Source of the DNA: PZPK01 sp965230795
Lineage (GTDB): Bacteria; Pseudomonadota; Gammaproteobacteria; Pseudomonadales; Oleiphilaceae
Length of the DNA stretch: 64,000 bases
Assembly: GCA_965230795.1 (NCBI GenBank)
Contig: OZ246020.1
Coordinates: forward strand, 682,001-746,000
Direction of reading: 5' to 3'
Shown: positions 1-8,519 of the stretch, piece by piece
How the letters are laid out: every line of letters starts with the position of its first letter
Numbering within the stretch: the stretch's first letter is position 1
The notes under the pieces: generated by a model
Database searches by the model: none
Told to the model about the DNA's origin: nothing
What the model saw: only the letters and a program-made list of their open reading frames with translations
Made by a program: the position numbers and the translations under genes

Positions 1-1476
1 CACAACGACTTGGTGTACCTCACACAAGGCGAAAAATTTCAGGCCATTATCGATGAAATTAAGGCAGTGATTGCTCAGCAGCGCCCGGTATTGGTGGGCA
101 CAGCTTCCATTGAGGCTTCAGAGTACCTCTCTGGTCTGTTGAAGAAATCGGGAATCAAGCACAGTGTTCTTAACGCCAAGCATCATGCTCAGGAGGCGCA
201 AATCATCGCTCAGGCCGGTTTGGCTGGAACAGTGACTATAGCCACCAACATGGCGGGTCGAGGTACCGACATTGTCTTGGGAGGGAATTGGGAAGTGGAA
301 GTTAACGCGCTTAAAGACCCCACCGAAGAACAGATTGCCAAGATTAAGGCAGATTGGCAGAAGCGTAATGAGGCCATCAAGGAAGCGGGAGGGCTGCACA
401 TTCTGGGTACCGAGCGTCACGAATCCCGACGTATAGATAATCAGCTTCGTGGCCGGGCTGGCCGCCAGGGCGACCCAGGAAGCACGCGATTCTTTCTATC
501 TCTGGAAGACAACCTGATGCGCCTGTTCGCCTCGGATCGCGTCCGCGGCATCATGCAGGCTTTGGGTATGGACAAAGGTGAGGCCATTGAACACAAGATG
601 GTCAGCAACGCCATTGAGAAAGCCCAGCGTAAAGTGGAGGGACGCAACTTTGATATTCGTAAGTCTTTGCTTGAATACGATGATGTGGCCAACGATCAGA
701 GGCGTGTGATCTACGAGCAGCGCAATGAAGTGATGGAGTCGAATGATATTTCTGAGATCATCTCAGCCATTCGCGAAGAGATTGTCAATGACGTGATTAG
801 TTCCAGTATTCCTCCTCAGAGCTTGGAGGAGCAGTGGAATGTATCGGGGCTTGAAAAGGATCTTGAAAAAGAATTCGCTGTCTCGCTGCCAGTTAAGAAA
901 TGGCTGGATGAAGATGACTCGCTGCATGAGGAGTCGCTGCGGGAGAAAATCCTGGCTGAAATCGTGCAGGTTTATCAGGCAAAAGAAGCGGAAGCCGGCG
1001 CAGCATCCATGCGTGCCTTCGAGAAGCAAGTTTTTCTTCACATACTTGATACTCTGTGGAAAGAGCATCTGGCTTCAATGGACTTTTTACGCCAGGGAAT
1101 TCATTTGCGCAGTTATGCGCAGAAGAATCCCAAGCAGGAATACAAGCGCGAAGCATTTGAGCTCTTCCAGAATATGTTGCAGAGCCTGAAGCATGACGTG
1201 GTGCGGGTAACCAGCCACGTCAAGATCCAGACCAAGGAAGAAGCTGAGGAATTGGAGCGTCGTCGTCGTGAAGAGCTGGAGCGTCAGTTAGGTAGTGCTC
1301 GAACAGAGCACGCAGATGCCTCGGCCGTTGGTGCTGAAAGTGGTGAATCACAAGAGGCGCCAGCCGAAAAGCAGGAGCCGGTAACGCGTGATGGACGCAA
1401 GGTTGGTCGCAATGAACCGTGTCCGTGTGGCTCTGGTAAAAAATATAAACAATGTCATGGTAAGATAACGGCTTAA
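1..1476 (+). CDS. secA: Protein translocase ATPase SecA, C-terminal part (5' end outside window)
   Basis: SecA is the ATP-driven motor that pushes preproteins through the SecYEG channel at the inner membrane. The reading frame is open from base 1, so the gene starts upstream; about 491 C-terminal residues are present of the roughly 900 usual for the family. Visible are the second helicase-like nucleotide-binding domain (TNMAGRGTDI; the RGRAGRQGDPG arginine-finger region), the helical scaffold/wing region, and the C-terminal zinc-binding SEC-C motif (NEPCPCGSGKKYKQCHG) that contacts SecB and phospholipid. A low-complexity Glu/Ala linker precedes the zinc motif, as is normal. The ORF ends 62 bp before argJ, an arrangement common in pseudomonads and relatives. 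Identification is secure. Confidence 0.97.
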   Translation, partial: HNDLVYLTQGEKFQAIIDEIKAVIAQQRPVLVGTASIEASEYLSGLLKKSGIKHSVLNAKHHAQEAQIIAQAGLAGTVTIATNMAGRGTDIVLGGNWEVEVNALKDPTEEQIAKIKADWQKRNEAIKEAGGLHILGTERHESRRIDNQLRGRAGRQGDPGSTRFFLSLEDNLMRLFASDRVRGIMQALGMDKGEAIEHKMVSNAIEKAQRKVEGRNFDIRKSLLEYDDVANDQRRVIYEQRNEVMESNDISEIISAIREEIVNDVISSSIPPQSLEEQWNVSGLEKDLEKEFAVSLPVKKWLDEDDSLHEESLREKILAEIVQVYQAKEAEAGAASMRAFEKQVFLHILDTLWKEHLASMDFLRQGIHLRSYAQKNPKQEYKREAFELFQNMLQSLKHDVVRVTSHVKIQTKEEAEELERRRREELERQLGSARTEHADASAVGAESGESQEAPAEKQEPVTRDGRKVGRNEPCPCGSGKKYKQCHGKITA

Positions 1477-1538
1477 AGTAAGCACTCGCTAACTTTGCGT
1501 TCGTTTTGTTTGGAAACAGTTTAGTGTAGTGGTGGAAT

Positions 1539-2768
1539 ATGGCAGTTGGTAAGGGCGTCTTGCCTGCTTTACATTGTGTCGAAGGAATAAGGCTGGCAAT
1601 TGCCCAAGCGGGTATCAAGTACACTGGTCGGGACGATATGGTGTTACTTGAAGTCGCTCAAGGGGGGGCTGTCGCGGGTGTATTTACCACCAACGCTTTT
1701 TGCGCCGCACCAGTGCAAATATGTCGTTCTCGTCTCGATACGGGCTTGGATAAGGATCTTCCTGTGTATCTGTTGATCAATACGGGAAATGCCAATGCAG
1801 GTACCGGTGAACCAGGGATGAATGATGTTCTCGAGATTTGCCGAGAGCTAGCCGGTCAGTTGGCTCTCCCTGAGAGTCAGATTTTACCCTTTTCTACCGG
1901 TGTCATTGGCGAGCGTTTGCCTGTTGATCGAATGAAGCAGGCTCTGCCATCGTTAATAAAAAGCTGGGATGAAGATTCCTGGCTGCGTGCCGCAAATGGA
2001 ATACTGACGACAGACACGCGTCCCAAGGCAGCATCTGTTCAGATCCCCTATGCCGGAAAAGCGATTACCATCACCGGTATCAGCAAAGGCTCAGGCATGA
2101 TCAAGCCAAATATGGCGACCATGCTGGGTTTTATTGCAACGGATGCGAACCTCCCCACGGTACTGGTTCAACAGCTTGTTAGAGAGCTATCTGAATGTTC
2201 TTTCAATCGGATTACTGTCGACGGTGACACCTCCACTAATGATGCCTGTATGTTAATGGCAACCGGTAAAAGCAAAGCGCCCGCTGTGGATCCGGCGCAT
2301 CCGGACTACCCCGAATTCTACGGTGCGTTGAAAAATGTGTTTGTTGAGCTGGCCAAGGCAATTGTTCTGGATGGAGAGGGGGCGACCAAATTTATCAGTG
2401 TTGAAGTCAAGCAAGCCAAATCCTCGAAAGAAGCCCTTGATATTGCTTATACCATCGCCCATTCACCCTTGGTTAAAACGGCCTTTTATGCTTCTGATGC
2501 CAACTGGGGACGCATTCTGGCGGCGCTGGGCCGAGCCCCGATTGATAGCCTTGATCTTTCTGAAGTAGTTATACACCTGGATGACGTATGCATTGTCCGT
2601 TGCGGTGAGAAGGCAGCGGATTACAGTGAAGAAGCTGGTCAGAAGGTGATGGCGCGCGACCATATCACTATTTCCATTGAGCTGGGTCGGGGCAACGCAT
2701 CGGAAACCGTTTGGACGTCGGACTTTTCCCACGAATATGTTTCCATCAATGCTGACTATCGATCCTGA
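1539..2768 (+). CDS. argJ: Bifunctional ornithine acetyltransferase / N-acetylglutamate synthase ArgJ
   Basis: ArgJ moves the acetyl group from N-acetylornithine to glutamate, recycling acetyl in arginine biosynthesis; bifunctional members also use acetyl-CoA. The 409-residue length fits the family. The autocleavage motif KPNMATMLGF is present with the nucleophilic threonine near residue 194; cleavage before this Thr gives the alpha and beta chains. Other family blocks visible are LINTGNANAGTG near the N-terminus and DANWGRILAALGRAP in the beta chain. The ATG at 1539 has a purine-rich GGTGG a few bases upstream. The next gene starts 8-11 bp after the stop, so co-transcription with the Nudix-ThiE gene is likely. 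The presence of ArgJ suggests the cyclic arginine pathway; whether it retains acetyl-CoA activity cannot be told from sequence alone. Confidence 0.96.
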   Translation: MAVGKGVLPALHCVEGIRLAIAQAGIKYTGRDDMVLLEVAQGGAVAGVFTTNAFCAAPVQICRSRLDTGLDKDLPVYLLINTGNANAGTGEPGMNDVLEICRELAGQLALPESQILPFSTGVIGERLPVDRMKQALPSLIKSWDEDSWLRAANGILTTDTRPKAASVQIPYAGKAITITGISKGSGMIKPNMATMLGFIATDANLPTVLVQQLVRELSECSFNRITVDGDTSTNDACMLMATGKSKAPAVDPAHPDYPEFYGALKNVFVELAKAIVLDGEGATKFISVEVKQAKSSKEALDIAYTIAHSPLVKTAFYASDANWGRILAALGRAPIDSLDLSEVVIHLDDVCIVRCGEKAADYSEEAGQKVMARDHITISIELGRGNASETVWTSDFSHEYVSINADYRS

Positions 2769-2776
2769 CTGGTCCA

Positions 2777-3787
2777 GTGATGGGAGTGCTTGTGCATGTG
2801 GCTGTCGCGGTTATTCTGCGGGAGAATGCTAGCGAACGGGAAGTGTTGATCGCCAAGCGTCCACTGCACGTGCATCAAGGGGGCTTGTGGGAGTTCCCCG
2901 GTGGCAAAGTTGAGGCGGGTGAAGATTGTCCCCAGGCGCTGGCGCGTGAACTCTTCGAAGAGCTCGGAATAGAGGTGGCGCTTCATCAGCAAGGCGCCAT
3001 TCGGCCACTTATCCAGGTGCGACATGATTACGGCGACAAGCATGTCCTGCTGGATGTTTGGGAGGTGCTGCACTTTTCTGGTGAGCCCCGTGGGAAGGAG
3101 GGACAGGAAATTCGCTGGGTATCTGCTTCCAGGTTAGCTGACTATGACTTCCCCCTGGCGAATCGCCCCATCGTCTCCGCGGCAAATCTGCCTCGCTTGT
3201 ATGCCATCACCCCTGGTTATGCCGACAAGCAGCAAGCCTTGTCTGGCATACAGAATATGATGGATGCTGGCTCTCTTTTTATCAGGCTGCGACAGCCTCA
3301 TTTGTCCTCCCAGGATTACTGTGAGTGGCTGACCTACCTTCTGAAGCACCTGTCCAATCCGGAATTACAACTCGTGTTGGACTATCAATCAAAGTCGGAA
3401 GACATGCTAGAGAGTATTCGTGATGAGCGAATTGTCGGTTTGCATCTTTCGGTGCGCGATGCGCAATCCATTTCATTACCTATTCGGAGAGATTTACAGT
3501 GGCTGGCCATGTCATGCCACAATAGGGAGGAAATTGCTCTGGCTGAGTCGTTAGGTGTCGATTTCATTACTTTGTCGCCGGTAAACGTCACCGCGAGTCA
3601 TCCTCAACAATCGCCTCTTGGCTGGCCGCGCTTCAGGTCCTTGGTGGAATCGACTGTATTGCCTGTTTACGCTTTGGGTGGAGTATCGGCTGATGACCTG
3701 GATTGTGCGCTTGAGCAGGGAGCGCAAGGCGTATCAGGTATTCGGGCTTGGCAAGATTTACCAACAGCCCAAAACGGCCTGAGCTGA
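2777..3787 (+). CDS. Nudix hydrolase fused to ThiE-like thiamine-phosphate-synthase domain
   Basis: This is a two-domain protein. Residues about 1-135 are a MutT-type Nudix domain with an intact Nudix box (GGKVEAGEDCPQALARELFEELG), expected to hydrolyse 8-oxo-dGTP and spare the genome from A:T to C:G transversions. Residues about 140-336 resemble the TIM-barrel ThiE/TenI family (YAITPGYADKQQAL at the start, ALGGVSADDLDCALEQGAQGVSGI at the end). The fused form is common next to argJ in pseudomonads and relatives, usually annotated MutT or Nudix/thiamine phosphate synthase. Whether the ThiE-like half makes thiamine phosphate is doubtful; I do not see a complete set of substrate residues. The start can be the GTG at 2777 or the ATG at 2780; ATG is slightly more likely. 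It lies close behind argJ. Confidence 0.88.
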   Translation: MMGVLVHVAVAVILRENASEREVLIAKRPLHVHQGGLWEFPGGKVEAGEDCPQALARELFEELGIEVALHQQGAIRPLIQVRHDYGDKHVLLDVWEVLHFSGEPRGKEGQEIRWVSASRLADYDFPLANRPIVSAANLPRLYAITPGYADKQQALSGIQNMMDAGSLFIRLRQPHLSSQDYCEWLTYLLKHLSNPELQLVLDYQSKSEDMLESIRDERIVGLHLSVRDAQSISLPIRRDLQWLAMSCHNREEIALAESLGVDFITLSPVNVTASHPQQSPLGWPRFRSLVESTVLPVYALGGVSADDLDCALEQGAQGVSGIRAWQDLPTAQNGLS

Positions 3788-3815
3788 TTCAAATACCGTC
3801 AATGCGAGAGTAACA

Positions 3816-4322
3816 ATGACTGAAATCCTCACTCATCTGGATGAAACCGGTGCCGCCCATATGGTTGATGTGGGTGGCAAATCTGTCACCGAACGGGTGG
3901 CGGTAGCGGAAGGCTATGTGCGTTTGCAGCAGGAAACCCTGAACATGATTACCGAGGGGCGGCACAAGAAAGGGGATGTGTTTGCGACCTGCAGAATTGC
4001 CGGGATTATGGCGGCCAAAAAATGTTCGGAACTCATACCCCTGTGCCACAGTCTGAATCTGAGTTCGGTTAAGCTGGATATTGAAACCCTGGCATCGGAT
4101 TCTGATTCAACGTCGCGTGTACGCATGATCAGTCGTTGTAAGCTGGATGCCAAAACGGGTGTGGAAATGGAAGCGCTGACTGCTGTCAGTGTCGCATGCT
4201 TGACCTTGTACGACATGTGTAAAGCGGTGGATAAGGGTATGATCATAGAGGGCATCCGCTTGCTTGAAAAAAGTGGTGGACGCAGTGGCCACTATGTTGC
4301 CGATAATGAAGGCGCCAGTTAG
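3816..4322 (+). CDS. moaC: Cyclic pyranopterin monophosphate synthase MoaC
   Basis: MoaC converts the MoaA product (3',8-cH2GTP) to cyclic pyranopterin monophosphate, the first stable intermediate of molybdenum cofactor synthesis. The 168-residue length is typical. Family signatures are MVDVGGKSVTERVAVAEG at the N-terminus, KKCSELIPLCHSL around residues 70-82 and the active-site stretch YDMCKAVDKGM. moaA follows 21 bp after the stop, so the two cofactor genes are very probably co-transcribed. The other moa/moe genes are not in this window. Confidence 0.97.
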   Translation: MTEILTHLDETGAAHMVDVGGKSVTERVAVAEGYVRLQQETLNMITEGRHKKGDVFATCRIAGIMAAKKCSELIPLCHSLNLSSVKLDIETLASDSDSTSRVRMISRCKLDAKTGVEMEALTAVSVACLTLYDMCKAVDKGMIIEGIRLLEKSGGRSGHYVADNEGAS

Positions 4323-4343
4323 TCAGTAAATGGACGGAATGTC

Positions 4344-5345
4344 ATGACAGCCAACGAAACTCTGGTCGATAAATTTGGACGCCGAATTCGCTATGTGAGG
4401 CTGTCGGTAACAGATCGTTGTGACTTTCGTTGCGTGTATTGCATGAGTGAGGACATGACCTTTGTCCCACGTAGTGAAGTACTCACGCTGGAAGAAATGC
4501 AGCTGCTTGCAGAAGTATTCGTATCCTTGGGCGTGCAGAAAATCAGGCTGACAGGCGGGGAGCCGCTGGTCCGCTGTAATCTGGTGTCTCTTTGTGAATC
4601 CATCGCCAGCATACCGGGAATGAAAGAGCTGGTGATGACCACAAATGGCGCTAAATTGTCACGTTATGCTCAAGACCTGAAGGCTGCCGGGATCAAGCGT
4701 CTGAACATCAGTCTCGATAGCTTAAAGCCTGATCGTTTCCGAGAGCTGACACGGACTGGCGATCTGGAAAAAGTGTTGGCTGGTATTGACGCTGCGCGCC
4801 GGGCAAGTTTCGAGCGCATCAAGCTGAATGCGGTCATTCTAAAGGGGCGCAATGATGATGAAATCGAGGATCTGGTTGCGTTTGCCATGCAGCGTGGTTT
4901 GGATATCAGTTTCATCGAGGAAATGCCTCTAGGGGAGATTAGTGAGCATAGTCGGAAGGAAGCATTTCTTTCGAGTGAAGAGCTCAAGCAGCGATTGGAG
5001 ACCCGCTTTGATCTTCAGCAAGAAGCGATAGCCAGTGAATCCGCAGGCCCTTCCCGCTATTATCGTCTCGCCGGCACGCATTCACGTGTTGGTTTTATTT
5101 CACCCCATAGCCACAATTTTTGTGGAGATTGCAATCGCGTACGCGTGACGGCTGAAGGGCGCTTGTTGTTGTGCCTGGGGAACGAGCATTCAATTGATTT
5201 GAAAGAGATCTTGCGAGGTGGTGGTCGACACGAAGAACTGCGTCATGCCATTGTGCAGGCAATGGATCTGAAACCGGAGCGTCACCATTTCGATCATAGT
5301 GATGAGCCAGCTGTTGTACGCTTTATGAATATGACGGGTGGATAG
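4344..5345 (+). CDS. moaA: GTP 3',8-cyclase MoaA (radical SAM)
   Basis: MoaA is a radical SAM enzyme that rearranges GTP to 3',8-cyclo-7,8-dihydro-GTP at the start of molybdopterin synthesis. The N-terminal CxxxCxxC motif (Cys 26, 30 and 33) binds the SAM-type 4Fe-4S cluster. The C-terminal CxxC-x13-C motif (about Cys 260, 263 and 277) binds the second cluster that holds GTP. The TGGEPL motif follows the first cluster, and the protein ends in Gly-Gly as active MoaA proteins do. The 333-residue length is normal. It lies 21 bp downstream of moaC, forming a moaC-moaA unit. Immediately after it the strand switches to a sulfotransferase-like gene with only 14 bp between the stops. Confidence 0.97.
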   Translation: MTANETLVDKFGRRIRYVRLSVTDRCDFRCVYCMSEDMTFVPRSEVLTLEEMQLLAEVFVSLGVQKIRLTGGEPLVRCNLVSLCESIASIPGMKELVMTTNGAKLSRYAQDLKAAGIKRLNISLDSLKPDRFRELTRTGDLEKVLAGIDAARRASFERIKLNAVILKGRNDDEIEDLVAFAMQRGLDISFIEEMPLGEISEHSRKEAFLSSEELKQRLETRFDLQQEAIASESAGPSRYYRLAGTHSRVGFISPHSHNFCGDCNRVRVTAEGRLLLCLGNEHSIDLKEILRGGGRHEELRHAIVQAMDLKPERHHFDHSDEPAVVRFMNMTGG

Positions 5346-5359
5346 TTAGGTCCGCGGTT

Positions 5360-6907
5360 CTACTCAGAAAGCAGGTCGCTGAGGCTGGACCGCAATGGCT
5401 CCAGTTGTTTCTCGTAGTGCTTCCATTGGTTCTTTCCGGATTGATAAAGACCTCTTCTAACCTGGTCTGAGCTGGCGGTGCGCACTGCCCGGTTGGTTTC
5501 GTGGAAGCGCAGGCAGGCAGGTTCCAGTTCCAGTTCCAGATAGTCAAACAAACCTGTGAGTTCCCGGTCAAAATTTTCGACCATCGTTTCATAATGCAAG
5601 TCATAGATGCGCCCTGGAGCAAGCCTGTGCCAGTATTGCATCAAGTCATAGTACAGATGGTAGTAAGTGGCTAATGACTCCAGGTCATAGGCGTAGGGGT
5701 GGCTAGTCATGGGAAAGTGATGCTTGTACAGCGACAGGCAGGTATCCAATGGATGTCGGCAGCAGTGGATGATTTTCGCACCTGGAAAACTCTCCAGGAT
5801 GGCGCCGATGAAGCGGAAGTTCTGCGGCATTTTGTCGGTGACATAGGGTAAGCCATTCCCGAGCTTTTTTATTTGCGAGACATAATCCGAGCGTAGCGTA
5901 TCCCGATTGGCAGGTTCCCAAAGCAGGCGTCCATTCCTTAGCAAGGCAGATTCGAGTAACGGTAATTCACCCGCTCCATGAACCAGAGAATGGCTGGCGA
6001 GTATCTGCTCCACCAGTGAAGTAGATGAGCGGGGCATACCAACAATAAATATTGGTTGAGGGGCTTGGTGGTCCGGGATGTCGCTATTCTGTCGAATCGC
6101 TGGCCAGCCGGCTTTAAGCTGTTCGAAGAGTTCCTGGTCTTGAGATGTGCTGTAAGCATGGCGGCGACGATAAAGCCTATTGCCCTGTTCAAAATACTGA
6201 AACGCTTTGTTGTAGTTGGACATGTCTTCGAAAGCTTTGCCGAGGGCGAAGGCCAACTCGGTGGCTTTGTCCTCTTCCAGGCCTTTGCCAAGCAATTGCT
6301 CAGCCTGCTCCAGTTCCGGCGCGTGTTTTGAATAGGTCTTTAGCAGAATCAGTCCGCTTAAGGCTTCAGTCGCCTCCGGGTTGAGTGAAAACGCCTCTTT
6401 AAAATGCTCAATGGCCTCCTGTTTGCGGCCGAGAGAGCGATATACCCAGGCAATATTGTTGTACGCGTCGGCATGTTTGGGGGCCAGTTTGATGGCCTTC
6501 CTAAAGGCGTCTATTGCGGCGTCGAGCTGTTGCAGTTCAACGCAGTTGGAGCCCAGGATGTTGTATGCTTCAGCGGACTTCTTGTTTTTCTTTATGGCTT
6601 GTTTGAGTGTGCGTTGAGCCGATTCAAAATCCTTGCAGAGATGTTGGATGGCTCCGGCAAAATAGAGCAGTTCGAAACTGCTTGCCCCGTGAGCGATAGC
6701 ATTCTCAAGTACCTGTTTTGCGGGCTGAACCTGCTGGTGGCGATAGAGCAACCTGCTCAATGCCAAGGCGGCTCCTTCGTGCGAAGGCTGTCTCTGCAGA
6801 GAATGTTGTAAAAGCTGAGATGCCTGATTGCTATTGCCATTGGCAATGCATTGTTGAGCCAGTCCAAAGGCTTGGTCTGGCGTAAGTTGGTCTGTTCGAA
6901 ATGTCAT
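5360..6907 (-). CDS. TPR-repeat protein with C-terminal sulfotransferase domain
   Basis: About 515 residues from the ATG at 6907. An in-frame ATG at 6994 would add 29 residues, but that stretch does not look like a TPR start. Residues roughly 1-240 are a chain of tetratricopeptide repeats (for example AEAYNILGSNCVELQQLDAAIDAFRKAI and ADAYNNIAWVYRSLGRKQEAIEHFKEAF). The C-terminal half has the PAPS 5'-phosphosulfate loop PIFIVGMPRSSTSLVEQILASH and a downstream KIIHCCRHPLDTCLSLYKHHF, typical of the sulfotransferase fold. Family knowledge predicts sulfate transfer from PAPS to an unknown acceptor, with the repeats acting as a partner or substrate platform. There is no signal peptide, so it is probably cytoplasmic. 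The neighbours give no clue to the acceptor. Confidence 0.85.
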   Translation of the reverse strand: MTFRTDQLTPDQAFGLAQQCIANGNSNQASQLLQHSLQRQPSHEGAALALSRLLYRHQQVQPAKQVLENAIAHGASSFELLYFAGAIQHLCKDFESAQRTLKQAIKKNKKSAEAYNILGSNCVELQQLDAAIDAFRKAIKLAPKHADAYNNIAWVYRSLGRKQEAIEHFKEAFSLNPEATEALSGLILLKTYSKHAPELEQAEQLLGKGLEEDKATELAFALGKAFEDMSNYNKAFQYFEQGNRLYRRRHAYSTSQDQELFEQLKAGWPAIRQNSDIPDHQAPQPIFIVGMPRSSTSLVEQILASHSLVHGAGELPLLESALLRNGRLLWEPANRDTLRSDYVSQIKKLGNGLPYVTDKMPQNFRFIGAILESFPGAKIIHCCRHPLDTCLSLYKHHFPMTSHPYAYDLESLATYYHLYYDLMQYWHRLAPGRIYDLHYETMVENFDRELTGLFDYLELELEPACLRFHETNRAVRTASSDQVRRGLYQSGKNQWKHYEKQLEPLRSSLSDLLSE

Positions 6908-7050
6908 GTGCGGCAGCTGAAGACAAAAAAACGAGTCTATCGAATGCGCCGCCTGCAAACCAGCATTCAAATCACAGTGTGCCTGCTTGCACATGCTCGC
7001 GAAAGCAGGCTGAATGTAAGCGCTCTCAATCAGCGCCGATTAAGCGTGCT

Positions 7051-7572
7051 CTAGGCCTGAAGTGGAGCCGAGAACGGATTGGTGTGAGTAGAGGTATGTC
7101 CCTGTAGCCTTGCTTCAGGGTGGCGAATTGCCATGACCCTCTTGATCACGTCTTCGTCATGCTTGTGTACGTCAATCATGAGCAGATATTTCCCTGATTC
7201 AATGTCTTCGTGGAATCGCTCTATCTTGTAGTTGTCGCGGGTGATGCCTCCAATGCCGCCGCACCAGACACCAAATAACAGGCAGAACACGGAAATGGCC
7301 ATCCAGGCACCAAAGGTGAATTCCTCCAGAAAATAAAGCGGAATCGCAAAGCAGGCCCCCATCAATAGGCCAACAATCAGACCGCGCTCCATATAGCGGA
7401 CGATATCGGTTCGTTGCAACAAGTTTGCGGAGTGCAAGTGGTGGGAGTACAAACCTGCTTCATCCTTGCTCAGAATGTGGAAGTTCCAGTCAGTGACGCC
7501 CTCGTCATGCAGATCCTCGGATATTGCTTCTGCGCTGGTGATGGTGGGAGTCAGATAATACAGTCGTTTCAT
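7051..7572 (-). CDS. Small inner-membrane protein of unknown function
   Basis: About 173 residues from the ATG at 7572, which is preceded by an AGGTG ribosome binding site; a GTG at 7584 is a weaker alternative because it overlaps that site. The protein has an N-terminal soluble region starting MKRLYYLTPTI. Two adjacent hydrophobic segments rich in glycine follow (about residues 75-96 and 100-125). A C-terminal soluble part contains HPEARLQGH. The layout resembles small bacterial membrane proteins with a ferredoxin-like cytoplasmic segment that are often loosely labelled magnesium-transporter-like or DUF1269-like. I do not recognise a specific family and assign no function. It is monocistronic, separated from ribA by about 275 bp. 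Confidence 0.6.
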   Translation of the reverse strand: MKRLYYLTPTITSAEAISEDLHDEGVTDWNFHILSKDEAGLYSHHLHSANLLQRTDIVRYMERGLIVGLLMGACFAIPLYFLEEFTFGAWMAISVFCLLFGVWCGGIGGITRDNYKIERFHEDIESGKYLLMIDVHKHDEDVIKRVMAIRHPEARLQGHTSTHTNPFSAPLQA

Positions 7573-7848
7573 GACGCACCTCACTAATCAATGGTTGGTA
7601 CGTTCCACGGAGACTATATTCACTTGCTGATCGCTCAGTGAAAGACTCCATGAGACGATACTTTAAGTATAAGCCTGAATCGACGACCTGTTTTCCCTTC
7701 CATAGATAAGTTTGTGCTAATGCTAAGGTGTTTAGTTCGACCAAGTCTAAGGCCCTTTGCGAGCTATTGGGATGGTCAATTTCAGTGAGCTACCCGAGTA
7801 AAATAATGTGCTACAATGCACGCCCTTTTTTGCCTGTGAGGTACCTCC

Positions 7849-8490
7849 GTGACGGTTCGTTTCATTGAAACTTGTCGCCTGCCGACGCCTTTTGCCGTGT
7901 TTGATATGCACGGATTTGAAGAGTTGGACTCTGGTCAGGAGCATATCGTATTGACGCTCGGCGATATTGCCAACGGCGAACCGGTGTTGGCGAGGACTCA
8001 CTCCGAGTGCCTGACAGGTGATGCCTTATTCAGTATGCGTTGCGATTGTGGCTACCAGCTTGAGCAGGCGCTACAGTGTATTGCGGATGCCGGAAGAGGG
8101 GTGTTGTTGTATTTGCGCCAGGAAGGACGCGGCATTGGCCTGTTGAACAAAATTCGCGCCTATCACCTGCAGGATCAGGGTGCTGATACGGTGGAGGCCA
8201 ATGAGCAGCTCGGCTTTGCGGCAGACTTGCGAGACTACACCATCTGTCATGGCATGCTGGCCCATCTCGGTATTCAATCGTTGAGGCTAATGACCAATAA
8301 TCCTCGTAAGGTTCAGGCACTGAAGGCGGGTGGAGTCGATGTAGTGGAGCGCTTGCCTATTGAAGTGGGACGTAATCCTCATAATGATGCCTATCTGAGT
8401 ACCAAGGCGAGCAAGTTGGGACACTGGTTGAGTAAGCAGAGCCAGAACAGTCATCAGGATGATGAGGTGCCGCCTGAACTAAAGGCCTGA
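7849..8490 (+). CDS. ribA: GTP cyclohydrolase II RibA
   Basis: RibA opens GTP to 2,5-diamino-6-ribosylamino-4(3H)-pyrimidinone 5'-phosphate, formate and pyrophosphate, the first step of riboflavin synthesis. The zinc ligands Cys 54, 65 and 67 are in SECLTGDALFSMRCDCG, followed by the RQEGRGIGL loop and the TNNPRKV motif. The protein is 213 residues, a stand-alone RibA without a RibB domain. The start is a GTG at 7849; the upstream GAGGTACC gives a Shine-Dalgarno-like site. A TACAAT box at 7812-7817 could be the -10 element. It converges with dxs, leaving about 30 bp between the stops; this ribA/dxs pairing is seen in related gammaproteobacteria. Confidence 0.97.
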   Translation: MTVRFIETCRLPTPFAVFDMHGFEELDSGQEHIVLTLGDIANGEPVLARTHSECLTGDALFSMRCDCGYQLEQALQCIADAGRGVLLYLRQEGRGIGLLNKIRAYHLQDQGADTVEANEQLGFAADLRDYTICHGMLAHLGIQSLRLMTNNPRKVQALKAGGVDVVERLPIEVGRNPHNDAYLSTKASKLGHWLSKQSQNSHQDDEVPPELKA

Positions 8491-8519
8491 CACTTCGCTG
8501 ATCTTCACTTGGAGTTTGC

